This document shows, one piece after another, positions 1-9,130 of a stretch of DNA of 64,000 nt. The DNA is from Sulfurimonas sp. HSL1-2 (lineage in GTDB: Bacteria; Campylobacterota; Campylobacteria; Campylobacterales; Sulfurimonadaceae), in assembly GCF_039645565.1 (NCBI RefSeq), contig NZ_CP147914.1, positions 1,051,573-1,115,572 on the forward strand, given 5' to 3'. The number at the start of each line of letters is the position of its first letter. Position 1 is the stretch's first letter. The translations under genes and the position numbers were made by a program. Below the pieces are notes generated by a model. The model was not told the DNA's origin and searched no databases. It saw only the letters and a list, made by a program, of their open reading frames with translations.

Positions 1-172
1 AGAGGACGGGAATGTTGTGCCACGGCTTCAGGTTGGTCCCGCAGTGCGGGCAGTGCGACGCGGGGAAGACGACGCTCTCGCCGCGGGGGATGCGGTAGAT
101 GACGACGTTGAGAAAGGAGCCGAAGAGGGCTCCGAACAAGGCGACAAGTGCGAGGGTGGTCCAGAACATCAT
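1..172 (-). CDS. pilD: prepilin peptidase, N-terminal part (cut by window edge)
   Basis: Reading leftwards from an ATG at 172, the frame gives MMFWTTLALVALFGALFGSF followed by LNVVIYRIPRGES and a CPHCG zinc-type motif. The GSFLNVVIYR stretch plus CxxC is the signature of the N-terminal domain of type IV prepilin peptidases, inner-membrane enzymes that cleave and methylate type IV prepilins and pseudopilins. Only about 57 residues are in the window and the aspartyl protease core is missing. The start ATG overlaps the uppS stop in an ATGA, so it is the last visible gene of the long minus-strand operon. It could equally serve pili or a type II secretion system. Confidence 0.85.
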   Translation of the reverse strand, partial: MMFWTTLALVALFGALFGSFLNVVIYRIPRGESVVFPASHCPHCGTNLKPWHNIPVL

Positions 173-846
173 AATCCTCCGAAACGGCGCTCGACCGACT
201 TGAACCGGTCGATAATGCTTTGCAGCTCATTGGGCGTGAAATCGGGCCAGAGCGTGCGGGTAAAGAAGAGCTCAGCATAGGCCGCCTGCCACAGCAGAAA
301 ATTGGAGAGACGCTGGTCGCCGCCGGTGCGGATAAGCAGGTCGACGGGTTCGGGGGCGTCCAGCGCACCGTTTAGCGCCTCTTCAGTCAGTTCGAGCTCG
401 TTTTCCTGCAGCGTTTTGACGGCACGAATGATCTCATCCTTTGCCCCGTAGTTGAGGGCGAGATGGTGATGCAGCCCTGTGCAGTGCGCGGTCTTCTCCT
501 CCGTCTGGCGGATCAGCTTCTGCAGGGAGGCGGAGAAGCGTGAAAGGTCGCCGATGGCATGGAAACGGACGTTGTTTTCCAGGTAGATATGCTGCTCCTT
601 TTTCAGGTAGCGCGACAGCAGCTTCATCAGGAACTCCACTTCGGCCTTGGGGCGTTTCCAGTTCTCCGTACTGAACGCATAGAGGGTCAGGATCTCGATC
701 TCGTCGTGGCGGGAGGCGAAGGTCATGATGTCGCGGACGACTTCCGCCCCTTTTTCGTGCCCCTTGACGCGCGGTTGCTCCTGCTGCTGTGCCCAGCGGC
801 CGTTGCCGTCCATAATGATCGCGACGTGGCGGGGCAGGTTGCTCAT
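169..846 (-). CDS. uppS: undecaprenyl diphosphate synthase
   Basis: A cis-prenyltransferase that extends farnesyl diphosphate with isopentenyl diphosphate to make the C55 lipid carrier for peptidoglycan and O-antigen. The N-terminus HVAIIMDGNGRWA (residues 7-19) carries the catalytic Asp13. The C-terminal RTGGDQRLSNFLLWQ and the following AELFFTRTLWPDF match the conserved family signatures. At 225 aa it is of normal length or slightly short. Start and stop overlap the neighbouring genes by 4 bases each (coaBC upstream, prepilin peptidase downstream), so translational coupling is likely. Its place in an operon of envelope glycosyltransferases fits its role in supplying lipid carrier. Confidence 0.96.
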   Translation of the reverse strand: MSNLPRHVAIIMDGNGRWAQQQEQPRVKGHEKGAEVVRDIMTFASRHDEIEILTLYAFSTENWKRPKAEVEFLMKLLSRYLKKEQHIYLENNVRFHAIGDLSRFSASLQKLIRQTEEKTAHCTGLHHHLALNYGAKDEIIRAVKTLQENELELTEEALNGALDAPEPVDLLIRTGGDQRLSNFLLWQAAYAELFFTRTLWPDFTPNELQSIIDRFKSVERRFGGL

Positions 847-2111
847 AGGCCCTCCGCCTCGTCAAGCAGCTGCAGGGAGAGGGTGAGCTTGCCGCTGCGC
901 GGCAGGACCTTCTCGCCCTGGCCGGAGATGAAAGTGATGGCGTTGTCGTCGCTGCCGAAGCCCTGGGAAGCCGTGAGGACGTTGAGGCAGATCGCATCGA
1001 CGTTTTTGGCTTCCAGCGCTTTTTTGGCGTTTTCAAGGGCGCTGCTTTCGTCGAACTCCGCTTTGAACGCCACGCTCTTGATCCCCTCTTTGTCGACGGA
1101 ACCGATCAGGTCCCGGTTCTGCACGAGTTCGGGCGACCAGGCCGCGCCGAGGGCCTCTTTTTTCAGTTTCCCCTGCTGGGGGTGGGCCGGGACGTAGTCG
1201 CTGACGGCGGCGGCCATAAAGAGGTAGGGGGCCTTCTGGATCAGGTGGATCGGTTCGTCGGTAATGAGCGACGGCTTGCTCATCATCCCTTTCTTCGCGA
1301 CGCGGATGGAGTCGGTGAGGTACTCGGCCATCTCTTCGCTCCCCTCGACATCGAGGGTGTGCATCGTTTCGGGAAGTCCGTCGTCGAAACGGGTTGCGAT
1401 CAGGTTGACGTCCGCACCGCGGAGGTAGAGCGCCGTGGCGAGGGCGGAAGCCATCTTCCCGCTGGAGAAGTTGGAGAGGTAGCGGACGTCGTCGAGGCGT
1501 TCGACGGTGCCGCCGCCGGTGACGATGACGCGGCGGTGGCTCCAGAAATCGTTTTTGAGCAGCAGGCGTGCGCTCTGCCAGAAAAGCTCCAGCGGTTCGG
1601 CCATGGCGCCGTCGCCGGTCGTCTGGCAGGCGAGTTCCTTGGTCTGCGTCCGAACGATCTCATAGTTGGCGACGCCCAGCATCTTCAGGTTGGCCTGGGT
1701 GATGGGGTGCTTGATCATGTTGGTGTTGGCCGAAGGGGCCAGCAGCTTGACGCCCGGGAAGGCCAGGGCGCACTGCAGCAGCAGATTGTCCGCGATGGCG
1801 TTGGCGAGCTTTGCGATCGTGTTGGCGCTGGCGGGGGCGATGACCATCAGGTCCGCGTCCTCTGCGCTCTGGATATGGTTGTGGCGCGATGCCCAGGACT
1901 CATTGGCGCTGTGCAGCACTTCGTTGCGGCTGAGGGTCTCGAAACTGAGCGGCGTAACAAACCGCTTCGCCGCATCGGTCATGACGACCTTGACCTCCGC
2001 ACCGGCCTTGACGTAGAGGCGCACGAGTTCCAGTGCCTTGTAGGCGGCGATGGAGCCGCTGACGCCGAGAAGGATACGTTTGCCCGCGAGGAGGTCGGAG
2101 GGGATGGTCAT
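843..2111 (-). CDS. coaBC: bifunctional phosphopantothenoylcysteine decarboxylase / phosphopantothenate-cysteine ligase
   Basis: Catalyses two consecutive steps of coenzyme A synthesis. The N-terminal half is the FMN-binding CoaC decarboxylase: GVSGSIAAYKALELVRLY near residue 16, and a His in the segment SRHNHIQSAEDADLMVIAPA. The C-terminal half is the CoaB ligase, starting about residue 190 with VTGGGTVERLDDVRYLSNFS. Length of 422 aa is usual. Start and stop both overlap neighbours by 4 bases (glmU upstream, uppS downstream). It has no direct link to envelope synthesis and seems to be in the operon only for expression. Confidence 0.95.
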   Translation of the reverse strand: MTIPSDLLAGKRILLGVSGSIAAYKALELVRLYVKAGAEVKVVMTDAAKRFVTPLSFETLSRNEVLHSANESWASRHNHIQSAEDADLMVIAPASANTIAKLANAIADNLLLQCALAFPGVKLLAPSANTNMIKHPITQANLKMLGVANYEIVRTQTKELACQTTGDGAMAEPLELFWQSARLLLKNDFWSHRRVIVTGGGTVERLDDVRYLSNFSSGKMASALATALYLRGADVNLIATRFDDGLPETMHTLDVEGSEEMAEYLTDSIRVAKKGMMSKPSLITDEPIHLIQKAPYLFMAAAVSDYVPAHPQQGKLKKEALGAAWSPELVQNRDLIGSVDKEGIKSVAFKAEFDESSALENAKKALEAKNVDAICLNVLTASQGFGSDDNAITFISGQGEKVLPRSGKLTLSLQLLDEAEGL

Positions 2112-3418
2112 GATTTAGCCTTGCCGAAGAACTTGTGGTAGAAGTTTTTGACGATCTTCATCGGGGTGCGGCTGACGACGAGGACGCCCGAGTCGATCTT
2201 CGTCCCCGTGACCGTCGTACCCGCGGCGATCATGACGTTGTCTTCGATCTCGCAGGGTGCGACGATCTGCGTGTCGGAGCCGACGAAGACGTTTTTGCCG
2301 ATTTTCGTTTTGTATTTCGATTTGCCGTCGTAGTTACAGGTGATGGTGCCCGCGCCGATATTGGTACCTTCGTCGATTTCCGCGTCGCCGAGGTAGCTCA
2401 GATGCCCCGCTTTGACGCCGCGCAGGGTCGCTTTTTTCGTTTCGACGAAGTTGCCGATGTGCGTGCCGTAAAGTTCGCTGCCCGGACGCAGGTGCGCCAT
2501 CGGTCCGCAGTCGGAGTCGATCATGACCGAATCTTCGACGACGGAATGCGCCTTGATGTGGGAGTTCTCGATGCTGCTCGTCCCCGTGACACGGACGCCG
2601 TTCTCGACGGTACACTCCCCTTTGAAAACGACGCCCTCCTCGATGTAGATCGTGTCGGCGAGCTGCATCGTGACCCCCGCTTTCATCCACGCGGTCTTGA
2701 TGCGGCGCTGCATGATGACGTCGGCGGCTTCGAGGTCGGCCCGGGAGTTGACCCCCTTGAAGTGCTCCTCGTCGATCAGCAGCGGCAGTACCTTGCGGTG
2801 CTCGTCCCGCGCCATCTCGATAATGTCGGTGAGGTAGTACTCCTCCTGGGCGTTGTGGTTGTTCAGGCGTGGCAGGCACTCGGCCAGGACGTCGCGCTTG
2901 AAGCAGTAGACCCCGGCGTTGACGTGGGTGATGGCGAGCTCTTCGGGGGTGGCGTCTTTTTCCTCGACGATCCGCTCGACCCCGGCATCGGAGAGGACGA
3001 CGCGGCCGTAACCGCTGGGGTCCTCCAGATCGAAAATCGACATGATGATGTCCGCGTCGGCTTCGAGGAAGCCCTTCAGCGCCTCGGCCGTGACAAGGGG
3101 CATGTCGCCGTTGAGCACGAGTACCTTCTCGTGTTTCGGTTTGATCCCCATCAGGGCCCCGCCGGTCCCGGGAAACTGCGCGATATCCTGGACGGCGAAG
3201 GTGATCTCGTCGAAGAGTGCGCCGATGGCCTCGATCACATCCTCTTTCTGGTGGGCGACGACGATGGTGACGTCGTCACTGATCGCCTTGGCGGCCTTGA
3301 TGCTGTGGTAGAGCATCGGGCGTCCGCTGACGGGGTGCAGGACCTTGGCCGTCTGCGATTTCATCCGGCTCCCTTTGCCGGCGGCGAGAATGATAACGGA
3401 AAGAGGGTGTGTATGCAT
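2108..3418 (-). CDS. glmU: bifunctional UDP-N-acetylglucosamine pyrophosphorylase / glucosamine-1-phosphate N-acetyltransferase
   Basis: Makes UDP-GlcNAc, the precursor of peptidoglycan and lipid A. The N-terminal nucleotidyltransferase domain shows AAGKGSRMKSQTAKVLHPVS (residues 12-31) and LNGDMPLV. From about residue 245 a left-handed beta-helix of hexapeptide repeats follows, with the acetyltransferase segment HIGNFVETKKATLRG and the conserved GAGTITCNYDG. Length of 436 aa is slightly short of the 450-460 typical of E. coli-type GlmU. It lies 14 bases downstream of the PAP2 gene and overlaps coaBC by 4 bases. Confidence 0.96.
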   Translation of the reverse strand: MHTHPLSVIILAAGKGSRMKSQTAKVLHPVSGRPMLYHSIKAAKAISDDVTIVVAHQKEDVIEAIGALFDEITFAVQDIAQFPGTGGALMGIKPKHEKVLVLNGDMPLVTAEALKGFLEADADIIMSIFDLEDPSGYGRVVLSDAGVERIVEEKDATPEELAITHVNAGVYCFKRDVLAECLPRLNNHNAQEEYYLTDIIEMARDEHRKVLPLLIDEEHFKGVNSRADLEAADVIMQRRIKTAWMKAGVTMQLADTIYIEEGVVFKGECTVENGVRVTGTSSIENSHIKAHSVVEDSVMIDSDCGPMAHLRPGSELYGTHIGNFVETKKATLRGVKAGHLSYLGDAEIDEGTNIGAGTITCNYDGKSKYKTKIGKNVFVGSDTQIVAPCEIEDNVMIAAGTTVTGTKIDSGVLVVSRTPMKIVKNFYHKFFGKAKS

Positions 3419-3432
3419 GAAAAATAACCTGC

Positions 3433-4050
3433 TTAATGTCGTTTGAACGTAATTTTATCGAAATTATAGAGCAGCAGGGTGGTGATCGTTCCGAGCATCG
3501 CCCCGGCGACGACGTCGCTGGGGTAGTGGAAGAGCACGCCGATGCGTGAAAGGCCCACCATCAGGGCCCCGACAAAGAAGGCCGGGGCGAAGCGAGGGGC
3601 GATCAGTGAAAGGGCCGTCGCGACGGCAAACGCTGTCGTCGTATGCCCCGAGGGGAAGCCGTGCAGCCCGTAGGCGTTGGGAGCGGCAAACCACTCGAAC
3701 CCGTAGCGGTTCTCGTCATAGAGCATCCAGGGGCGCGCCTTGCCAAAGAGCAGCTTCAGGGGGATGACGGCCAGGCCGCTGGCGGCGACGGCGGCGAAAA
3801 AGAAGCGCACCCGGTCCGCCCAGTAACGGTTGCCGGATCTGTAGCGCAGGTAGAACCAGAGCAGCAGGGCGCCGACGAGCCACCAGGTGATGACGCCCAG
3901 TTCGCTGACAGTGGCGCAGAGCGGTTTGAGCCAGGTATCGCGGCGTGCGTACGCCCATTGTGAAGCCGCGATGTCCAGCGGACCGTAAAAGAGGATGATC
4001 AGGGCGGTCCCGACGCCGAAAATGGCATAACTAAGCGTTTTGGGGTTCAT
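3433..4050 (-). CDS. PAP2-family membrane phosphatase
   Basis: An integral-membrane acid phosphatase of the PAP2 superfamily. The three motifs are visible: KLLFGKARPW (motif 1), GFPSGHTTTAFA (motif 2, with catalytic His) and SRIGVLFHYPSDVVAGAMLG (motif 3). Several hydrophobic segments surround them. Members dephosphorylate undecaprenyl diphosphate, phosphatidic acid or lipid A. Beside glycosyltransferases, glmU and uppS, an undecaprenyl-diphosphate or lipid A substrate is plausible but not shown. I start at the ATG at 4050, which overlaps the upstream stop (ATGA), rather than a codon 24 bases earlier. Length is 205 aa. Two more PAP2 genes follow at 9144 and 9907. Confidence 0.9.
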   Translation of the reverse strand: MNPKTLSYAIFGVGTALIILFYGPLDIAASQWAYARRDTWLKPLCATVSELGVITWWLVGALLLWFYLRYRSGNRYWADRVRFFFAAVAASGLAVIPLKLLFGKARPWMLYDENRYGFEWFAAPNAYGLHGFPSGHTTTAFAVATALSLIAPRFAPAFFVGALMVGLSRIGVLFHYPSDVVAGAMLGTITTLLLYNFDKITFKRH

Positions 4051-5486
4051 TGGGCTCCTTTGAAACCGCGGCACCAGGTGAGCGTGACGGTGTTGACCTT
4101 GCGGCCGTTCAGATTAAGATCGAAGATGGCCGCCTGCTCGGTGGAATCGCACCGCATGGCGGGGGTGATCCCTTTTTTGAAATCGTGCGTCGTGATAAAG
4201 AGCAGATCCCTGCCCTCGGGGGTCTCCGGCTGCCAGAGGTCGAACTGGTCGAAGCGGTTGTCGACGAGGTAGGTGTCGATCCCGTAGGAACGGCCGTAGT
4301 AGAGTGCGCGCGATGCAAGCGACCAGTTGGTGACGGCCGCCGCCTGGCGTGCCGGGTCCGTGATCTGTCCGGCGGCCCGGCGCATGATGGTGTCCCATCC
4401 GTAGAGGTCGCGGTGCAGGGACTTGTAATCGGGCAGGGGGATGAACGGTGAACGCAGCTCGGCATAGAGAACGAGTACGAGAAGGCCGGAGACGGCGACG
4501 GCACTTTTGGCGTAGCGCTGCCATCCCCGGCTCTTTTGCAGCAGCATAACGGTCCCGATGGGAACGAAGAGCATGTAAAAGAGCGCCGTCCAGTGTGGGA
4601 GTGCGCGGGCGAAGAAGCTGTTATAGGTGAAAAAGGCCATCAGGGTGAGACCGAAGACGCCCGAGAGGAAAAGCGGGGCGTTCTGCGGCGTTTTCAGTGC
4701 GCGATAGAGCCCGTAGAACGCCAGCGGGAAGAGGAATGGGCTGTAGGCGCCGAATTGCGCCCCCAGCGACTGGGCGAAGGCGTTAAGGCTGATCCCGCCG
4801 GAACCCGCGACATGCGCGCTCTGGTAGGCGAAGCTGATCCAGCCGTTCTGGATGTTCCAGAGCAGTACCGGACTGACGACGGCCGCGGCGAGCAGCACCG
4901 CGGGCAGAAGCTTCGGTGTCAGGAAGAGGTCCCAGCGGCGGCGGTAGGCAAAGTAGAGCAGCAGGGCGGCGACGAAAAGGACGGCCGTGTACTTGGAGAG
5001 CCCGGAGAGGCCCAGCAGAAAACCCAGTAGCAGCCAGTCGCCCAGGCGGTTATGCTCCTCGATCTTCAGCGCCGTGATCATCACGGGGATCGCGAAGAGA
5101 AAAAGCAGGGTGTCGGGCATCAGCATCATGAAGAGCGCGTTGAAGAGAAAAGAGGCGTTGAGGGCCAGCGCTCCCCACAGTGCGAGCCGCCCGGAATCAA
5201 AAATACGCAGCAGCCAGAAATAGAGCAGCGCCGTCGCGGCGGCGCCGATGAGGACGGCCGGGACACGTGCGGCGAACTCGTTGACGCCCAGCAGCGCGGT
5301 AAAGAGCCATTCCGTCCACCCCACCAGCGGCGGGTGGTCGAAATAGCTCAGCGCCGGGTAGAGGCCGTAGAGGACGTAGTGCGCCTCGTCGACGCCGAGT
5401 CCGAAATGGCCGATCACGGCCAGCCGCAGCAGGGTAAAAAGGGCGATGAGGGCCCAAAGGGGGCTATGTGCGCGCAGAAGCTTCAC
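4047..5486 (-). CDS. glycosyltransferase family 39 (ArnT/PMT-like) membrane protein
   Basis: A polytopic membrane glycosyltransferase that uses polyprenyl-phosphate sugars. The first periplasmic loop holds the family signature VDEAHYVLYGLYPALSYFDH, followed by PPLVGWTEWLF, with the acidic DE and the YFDHPP motif. About a dozen hydrophobic segments occupy residues 10-340 and a soluble periplasmic tail follows. Length of 479 aa fits the family. Acceptor unknown: lipid A, glycan or protein. It is related to the gene at 7705-9084, so the operon holds two GT39 paralogues. Spacing to the upstream GT9 gene is 14 bases. Confidence 0.88.
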   Translation of the reverse strand: MKLLRAHSPLWALIALFTLLRLAVIGHFGLGVDEAHYVLYGLYPALSYFDHPPLVGWTEWLFTALLGVNEFAARVPAVLIGAAATALLYFWLLRIFDSGRLALWGALALNASFLFNALFMMLMPDTLLFLFAIPVMITALKIEEHNRLGDWLLLGFLLGLSGLSKYTAVLFVAALLLYFAYRRRWDLFLTPKLLPAVLLAAAVVSPVLLWNIQNGWISFAYQSAHVAGSGGISLNAFAQSLGAQFGAYSPFLFPLAFYGLYRALKTPQNAPLFLSGVFGLTLMAFFTYNSFFARALPHWTALFYMLFVPIGTVMLLQKSRGWQRYAKSAVAVSGLLVLVLYAELRSPFIPLPDYKSLHRDLYGWDTIMRRAAGQITDPARQAAAVTNWSLASRALYYGRSYGIDTYLVDNRFDQFDLWQPETPEGRDLLFITTHDFKKGITPAMRCDSTEQAAIFDLNLNGRKVNTVTLTWCRGFKGAQ

Positions 5487-5500
5487 CGGGACCGTCCGTC

Positions 5501-6721
5501 TCAGGCGAGGGCGTCCAGTTTCGGCTTGAGGGTCTCAAAGACCCACTCGGGGGTGATCACCTTGATACACTGGTTGTCGCTGCAGGGGGTCTTGCGGTGG
5601 TTGGCGGCGCTGACGCAGGGGCTGCAGGCCATCCCGGCAAAAATCGGGGTCGTCGGTCCGAGGGAGCCGTAGAGCGCCGGGGTCTCCGGGCCGAAGATGA
5701 CGAAGGTGTGCATGTCGGTAATGGAGGCGAAGTGGGCCGGGCCGGAGTCGTTGGTCAGCATGAAGGCGCAGACGCTGTAGAGGTGCGGCAGCTGCAGGAA
5801 CTTGACGCCGCCGGCAAAGTTGATACAGCGTGCGTCATTGACACAGTCGGCCAGGGCCTGTGCGCCGTCAAACTCGGCGGGGGCACCGGTCAGCAGGACG
5901 ATCGCCTTGTCGTTGTAGGCAAGGACCTTCTTGATCACCTCGCAATAGTTCTCGCGGTCCCAGCGGCGCTGCGGCAGCAGGTCAGAGGCGTTGGAGTTGA
6001 CGAGAATGACGGGGTTCACCTCCGGGTCGAAACCGGCGTACTTCTCGGCGATGATCTCGAGGACTTCGCGCTTCTGCGTCTCCGTCACCTCCGTTTTCGC
6101 GATGGCGATCTCGCTGTCGTCGATGATGCGCTTCGTGAAGGGGAGCTGCTGCTCGCTGCTCATGAGCGCGTCGACGAGGGCGACGAAGTTCTTGGCGATG
6201 TGCTGGTGCGGGTTGTAGGCGACCTTGTGGGTCAGGAAGTCGCCGCGGTAGAGCCCTTCGTTGTGGAAACTATGGAAACCGACACGGTTCGTCGCCCCGG
6301 AAAAACCGGTCATCAGCGCGGTAAAGCGGGAGAAGAGCTCCAGGTCGATGACGGAGTCGATCTGTTTTTCGCGGCACCATTTGAAGAAGCGCAGCGTCGA
6401 GAGCGCCAGCGGGACCATGCCGCCTTCGTCGATGGTGAAGATGTTCTCCTCTTTGACGGTGTTCAGCAGCTGCAGGGAGACCTTGTTCTTGCTGAAGATG
6501 ACGAAGTAGAGTTCGCCGTCGATCTGTGACTGCAGCTTGCGCATCGCCGGGTCGACGAGGATGGCGCTGCCCATCTCCGAGAGTTCTACGAGCAGGACGT
6601 TCCGGGGCTTCTGGTAGGGGGCAGAGCGCAAGAGCCCCGCCGTTTTCGTCAGCAGTGTACCCAGAAAGGTAAGAGGGATGCCCGCATAGCGGTCGATGGC
6701 ACGCATCGTATCGACATTCAT
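5501..6721 (-). CDS. glycosyltransferase family 9 (heptosyltransferase-like)
   Basis: A GT-B fold transferase like WaaC/WaaF, which add ADP-heptose to the LPS core on the cytoplasmic face. Visible features are NVLLVELSEMGSAILVDPAM at the N-terminal Rossmann domain, VILVNSNASDLLPQRRWDRE in the middle, and the donor-site motif LTNDSGPAHFASI near residue 290. The ATG at 6721 overlaps the upstream stop as ATGA, which decides the start (406 aa). It lacks the very N-terminal MKILIVR-type start and carries about 40 extra residues instead, so acceptor and donor may differ from classical WaaC/F. Confidence 0.85.
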   Translation of the reverse strand: MNVDTMRAIDRYAGIPLTFLGTLLTKTAGLLRSAPYQKPRNVLLVELSEMGSAILVDPAMRKLQSQIDGELYFVIFSKNKVSLQLLNTVKEENIFTIDEGGMVPLALSTLRFFKWCREKQIDSVIDLELFSRFTALMTGFSGATNRVGFHSFHNEGLYRGDFLTHKVAYNPHQHIAKNFVALVDALMSSEQQLPFTKRIIDDSEIAIAKTEVTETQKREVLEIIAEKYAGFDPEVNPVILVNSNASDLLPQRRWDRENYCEVIKKVLAYNDKAIVLLTGAPAEFDGAQALADCVNDARCINFAGGVKFLQLPHLYSVCAFMLTNDSGPAHFASITDMHTFVIFGPETPALYGSLGPTTPIFAGMACSPCVSAANHRKTPCSDNQCIKVITPEWVFETLKPKLDALA

Positions 6722-7650
6722 GCATTTTCCTTTAGTGAAGTGGTGTGTTTGGCACGGTTCCAGAACCACGCCCCCGGCAATGCCGTGAGAATGAGCAGGA
6801 TCCCGTAGAGGATGGAGATGGCGAGGATCTTCGCCTTCGCAAGACCCACGAGCATCAGGATCCCGACCATGGCGCCTTCGCGGACCCCCCAGCCGGCGAG
6901 GGAGATCGGCACGATGGTGAGCAGGAAGACCGGCGGTACGGCGACGAGGAAGATCCCCAGCCCCGTCCAGACGTCGACGCTGAGTGCGAGGAAATAGATG
7001 GCCACCACGGTAAAGAGGTGGACGACGACCGAGATGCCGATATGCTTGAGCAGCAGCAGCCTGGAGTGGTAAAGCCGCGCCATCCGCAGGCCCAGTCGGT
7101 GGAAGAGGTCAAGCCCCTTGAGGTTGGCCAGGAAGGTGAACTTGTCGAGGTTGAGCATCAGGATGAAGCCCGCGATCCCGCCGAGGGTGATCAGGTTGAT
7201 CAGGTTGAAGAGCCACTGTGGGAAGGTGCCGTAAAAGAGCACGTTGGAGACGAGGTTCAGCACGAGGAGCCCGACGAGGCCGACGACCCGGTCGACGAAG
7301 ATGCCGTAGAAGGCGTCTTTTTTCTCGTACCCTTTCTGGACGAGGTCGATCATCCGCGTCGCGTCGCCGCCGATGCTGCCGGGGAGCACCTGGTTGAAGA
7401 AGGTGCCTTTGAAGTAGCTCTGTACGTAGAAAGAGACTTTTTCTTTGAACCCGAGTTCCTTCATGATGAGCCGCCAGCGGTAGGCGGCGAGGAAGGTGCT
7501 CGCCATCTGTGCCGCAAAGGCGATCAGGATGTAGCCGCCGTGGGACTTGGCGAGGATCGCAATGAGCTGGCCCACGTCGATGAAGGTGAGCAGAAAGTAG
7601 AAAATGACGACGGTAACGACGAGCTTGACGGCGGTTTTGAGGTGTTCCAT
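6718..7650 (-). CDS. flippase-like / lysylphosphatidylglycerol synthase TM-region protein
   Basis: A polytopic inner-membrane protein of the LPG_synthase_TM (UPF0104) family. Recognisable stretches are SYFKGTFFNQVLPGSIGGDA (the conserved PGSIGGDxxR loop), then DRVVGLVGLLVLNL, and VPPVFLLTIVPISLAGWGVR ahead of EGAMV. Seven or more hydrophobic segments. Family members are used as lipid flippases in LPS and glycan pathways. An AAAGG Shine-Dalgarno 6 bases before the ATG at 7650 favours the start MEHLKT (310 aa). In-frame ATGs also exist at 7656 and 7686. It sits between two glycosyltransferases, supporting an envelope-glycan role by context. Confidence 0.85.
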   Translation of the reverse strand: MEHLKTAVKLVVTVVIFYFLLTFIDVGQLIAILAKSHGGYILIAFAAQMASTFLAAYRWRLIMKELGFKEKVSFYVQSYFKGTFFNQVLPGSIGGDATRMIDLVQKGYEKKDAFYGIFVDRVVGLVGLLVLNLVSNVLFYGTFPQWLFNLINLITLGGIAGFILMLNLDKFTFLANLKGLDLFHRLGLRMARLYHSRLLLLKHIGISVVVHLFTVVAIYFLALSVDVWTGLGIFLVAVPPVFLLTIVPISLAGWGVREGAMVGILMLVGLAKAKILAISILYGILLILTALPGAWFWNRAKHTTSLKENA

Positions 7651-7704
7651 CGACATCCTTTGCAAAAGTGTGCTAATTTTAACCAAAGAAGCGTAAAGGC
7701 CCGT

Positions 7705-9084
7705 TTAGCGGCTGCCCGAAACCCGGTAGAGGTAGTAGGTCTTGGTGCGTTTCAGGCCCCGCTGGACGGTGAGGGTATCGAGCAGCGCGACATGCTCAAA
7801 GCGTTCCGCGAGGACCGCCGCTTTGTCCTCGGGCGCGAGGTAGAGCCCCTCGCCGTAGGGGGCGTTGTCGTCCCACATGTCGTACTGGCTGTAGCGGGTC
7901 GGCGTCGGGATGCGTACGGGGGCATGGTCCGGCGTGTAGTAGGTGACGAGGGCCGCGATGGCCAGGTGGTTGGCGTAGAGGGCGTCGTCTGCGTCGCGGT
8001 GGCGTTCGAGCATGGCGACGGCCTCCTTGTTGCCGTACATCCTGTCCTGCACGACGGGCAGCCAGAAGAGCAGTCCCGCGCGGGCGACGAGGCTCAGCGT
8101 CAGGGCGACGGCGAGCCCGGTGTAGAAGGTCCGTTTCATCCCGCGCACCGAGAGGATGTAGGCGGTCAGCACCGTCGCGCTGATATAGGCGGGCGCGGTA
8201 TAGTTCAGCTCGATATGCGTATGCAGCGATTTATAGAGGAAAAAGAGCAGGGGGGTTACGGTCATCAGGGCAAGAAAGAAGAGGGCGTCGTTTTGGACGA
8301 AGAGCTTCTCTTTGCCCAGGAAGTAGAAGAGCACGCCGGCAAAGACCGGGGTAAAAACGGCGAACTGCGATCCGATCAGTTCACCCGCCCAGTTCCACAT
8401 GATATGCTCTTTCGCCCCGCCGTGGTGCAGCTGGAAGAGGAAGCTGATCCAGTCGTGGGTGTAGTTCCACCACAGCATTGGGGAGACGACGACCAAGGCG
8501 ACCCCGATGGCCATCCAGGTGCGCCAGGAGACGAAAAGGTCCCGACGGCGCAGCAGCATAAAGAGCAGCAGCGCCATCAGGTAGAGGACCGAGGTGTATT
8601 TGCTCAGCATCATCGCCCCGATGAAGAGCCCCGTCAGGAAAAAGTCGATCGTTAGCCCCCGGGTGATGACCCGGTAGGTCGACCAGAGCGCCAGGGACCA
8701 GAAGAGGATCAGCGGCGAGTCGGTCGTCATGATCGTATAGCCCGCATGCACAAGGACGACGGAGGTGAAGATAAGCACACCCCAGAGCCCCGTCCGGGCG
8801 TCGCGCAGCTCCTCGAGCAGCCGGAAGATGACCCACCCGGCGACGCTCATCGCCAGGACGTTGCCCAGCCGCACGCCCCATTCGGCTTCGCTGACAAGGT
8901 CGGTGAGGGCGATAAGGAAGGCGATCATCGGGGGGTGGTCGTAGTAGCCGGCTTGCAGGTGATGGCTCCAGAGCCAGTAGTAGGCTTCGTCGCCGTGCAG
9001 GGGCAGAAAGGCATTGTATACGGTCGCAAAAAGGCCCGAGAACAGTAAAATGAGCAGGGCGGTCTGGCGGTAGGTTCGGATCAT
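7705..9084 (-). CDS. glycosyltransferase family 39 (ArnT/PMT-like) membrane protein, first gene of the operon
   Basis: A second membrane glycosyltransferase with the GT39 signature LHGDEAYYWLWSHHLQAGYY followed by DHPPMIAF (residues 29-56), many hydrophobic helices, and a C-terminal soluble part with YYTPDHAPVRIPTPTRYSQY. Length is 459 aa. It is the promoter-proximal gene of the 9-gene minus-strand operon. The divergent PAP2 gene starts 59 bases away on the other strand, so the short gap 9085-9143 must hold both promoters. Substrate unknown. Confidence 0.87.
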   Translation of the reverse strand: MIRTYRQTALLILLFSGLFATVYNAFLPLHGDEAYYWLWSHHLQAGYYDHPPMIAFLIALTDLVSEAEWGVRLGNVLAMSVAGWVIFRLLEELRDARTGLWGVLIFTSVVLVHAGYTIMTTDSPLILFWSLALWSTYRVITRGLTIDFFLTGLFIGAMMLSKYTSVLYLMALLLFMLLRRRDLFVSWRTWMAIGVALVVVSPMLWWNYTHDWISFLFQLHHGGAKEHIMWNWAGELIGSQFAVFTPVFAGVLFYFLGKEKLFVQNDALFFLALMTVTPLLFFLYKSLHTHIELNYTAPAYISATVLTAYILSVRGMKRTFYTGLAVALTLSLVARAGLLFWLPVVQDRMYGNKEAVAMLERHRDADDALYANHLAIAALVTYYTPDHAPVRIPTPTRYSQYDMWDDNAPYGEGLYLAPEDKAAVLAERFEHVALLDTLTVQRGLKRTKTYYLYRVSGSR

Positions 9085-9130
9085 CGGGGGACTTTTTGGG
9101 TGCCATTATACTCTATGCGCGTGAAACGGC

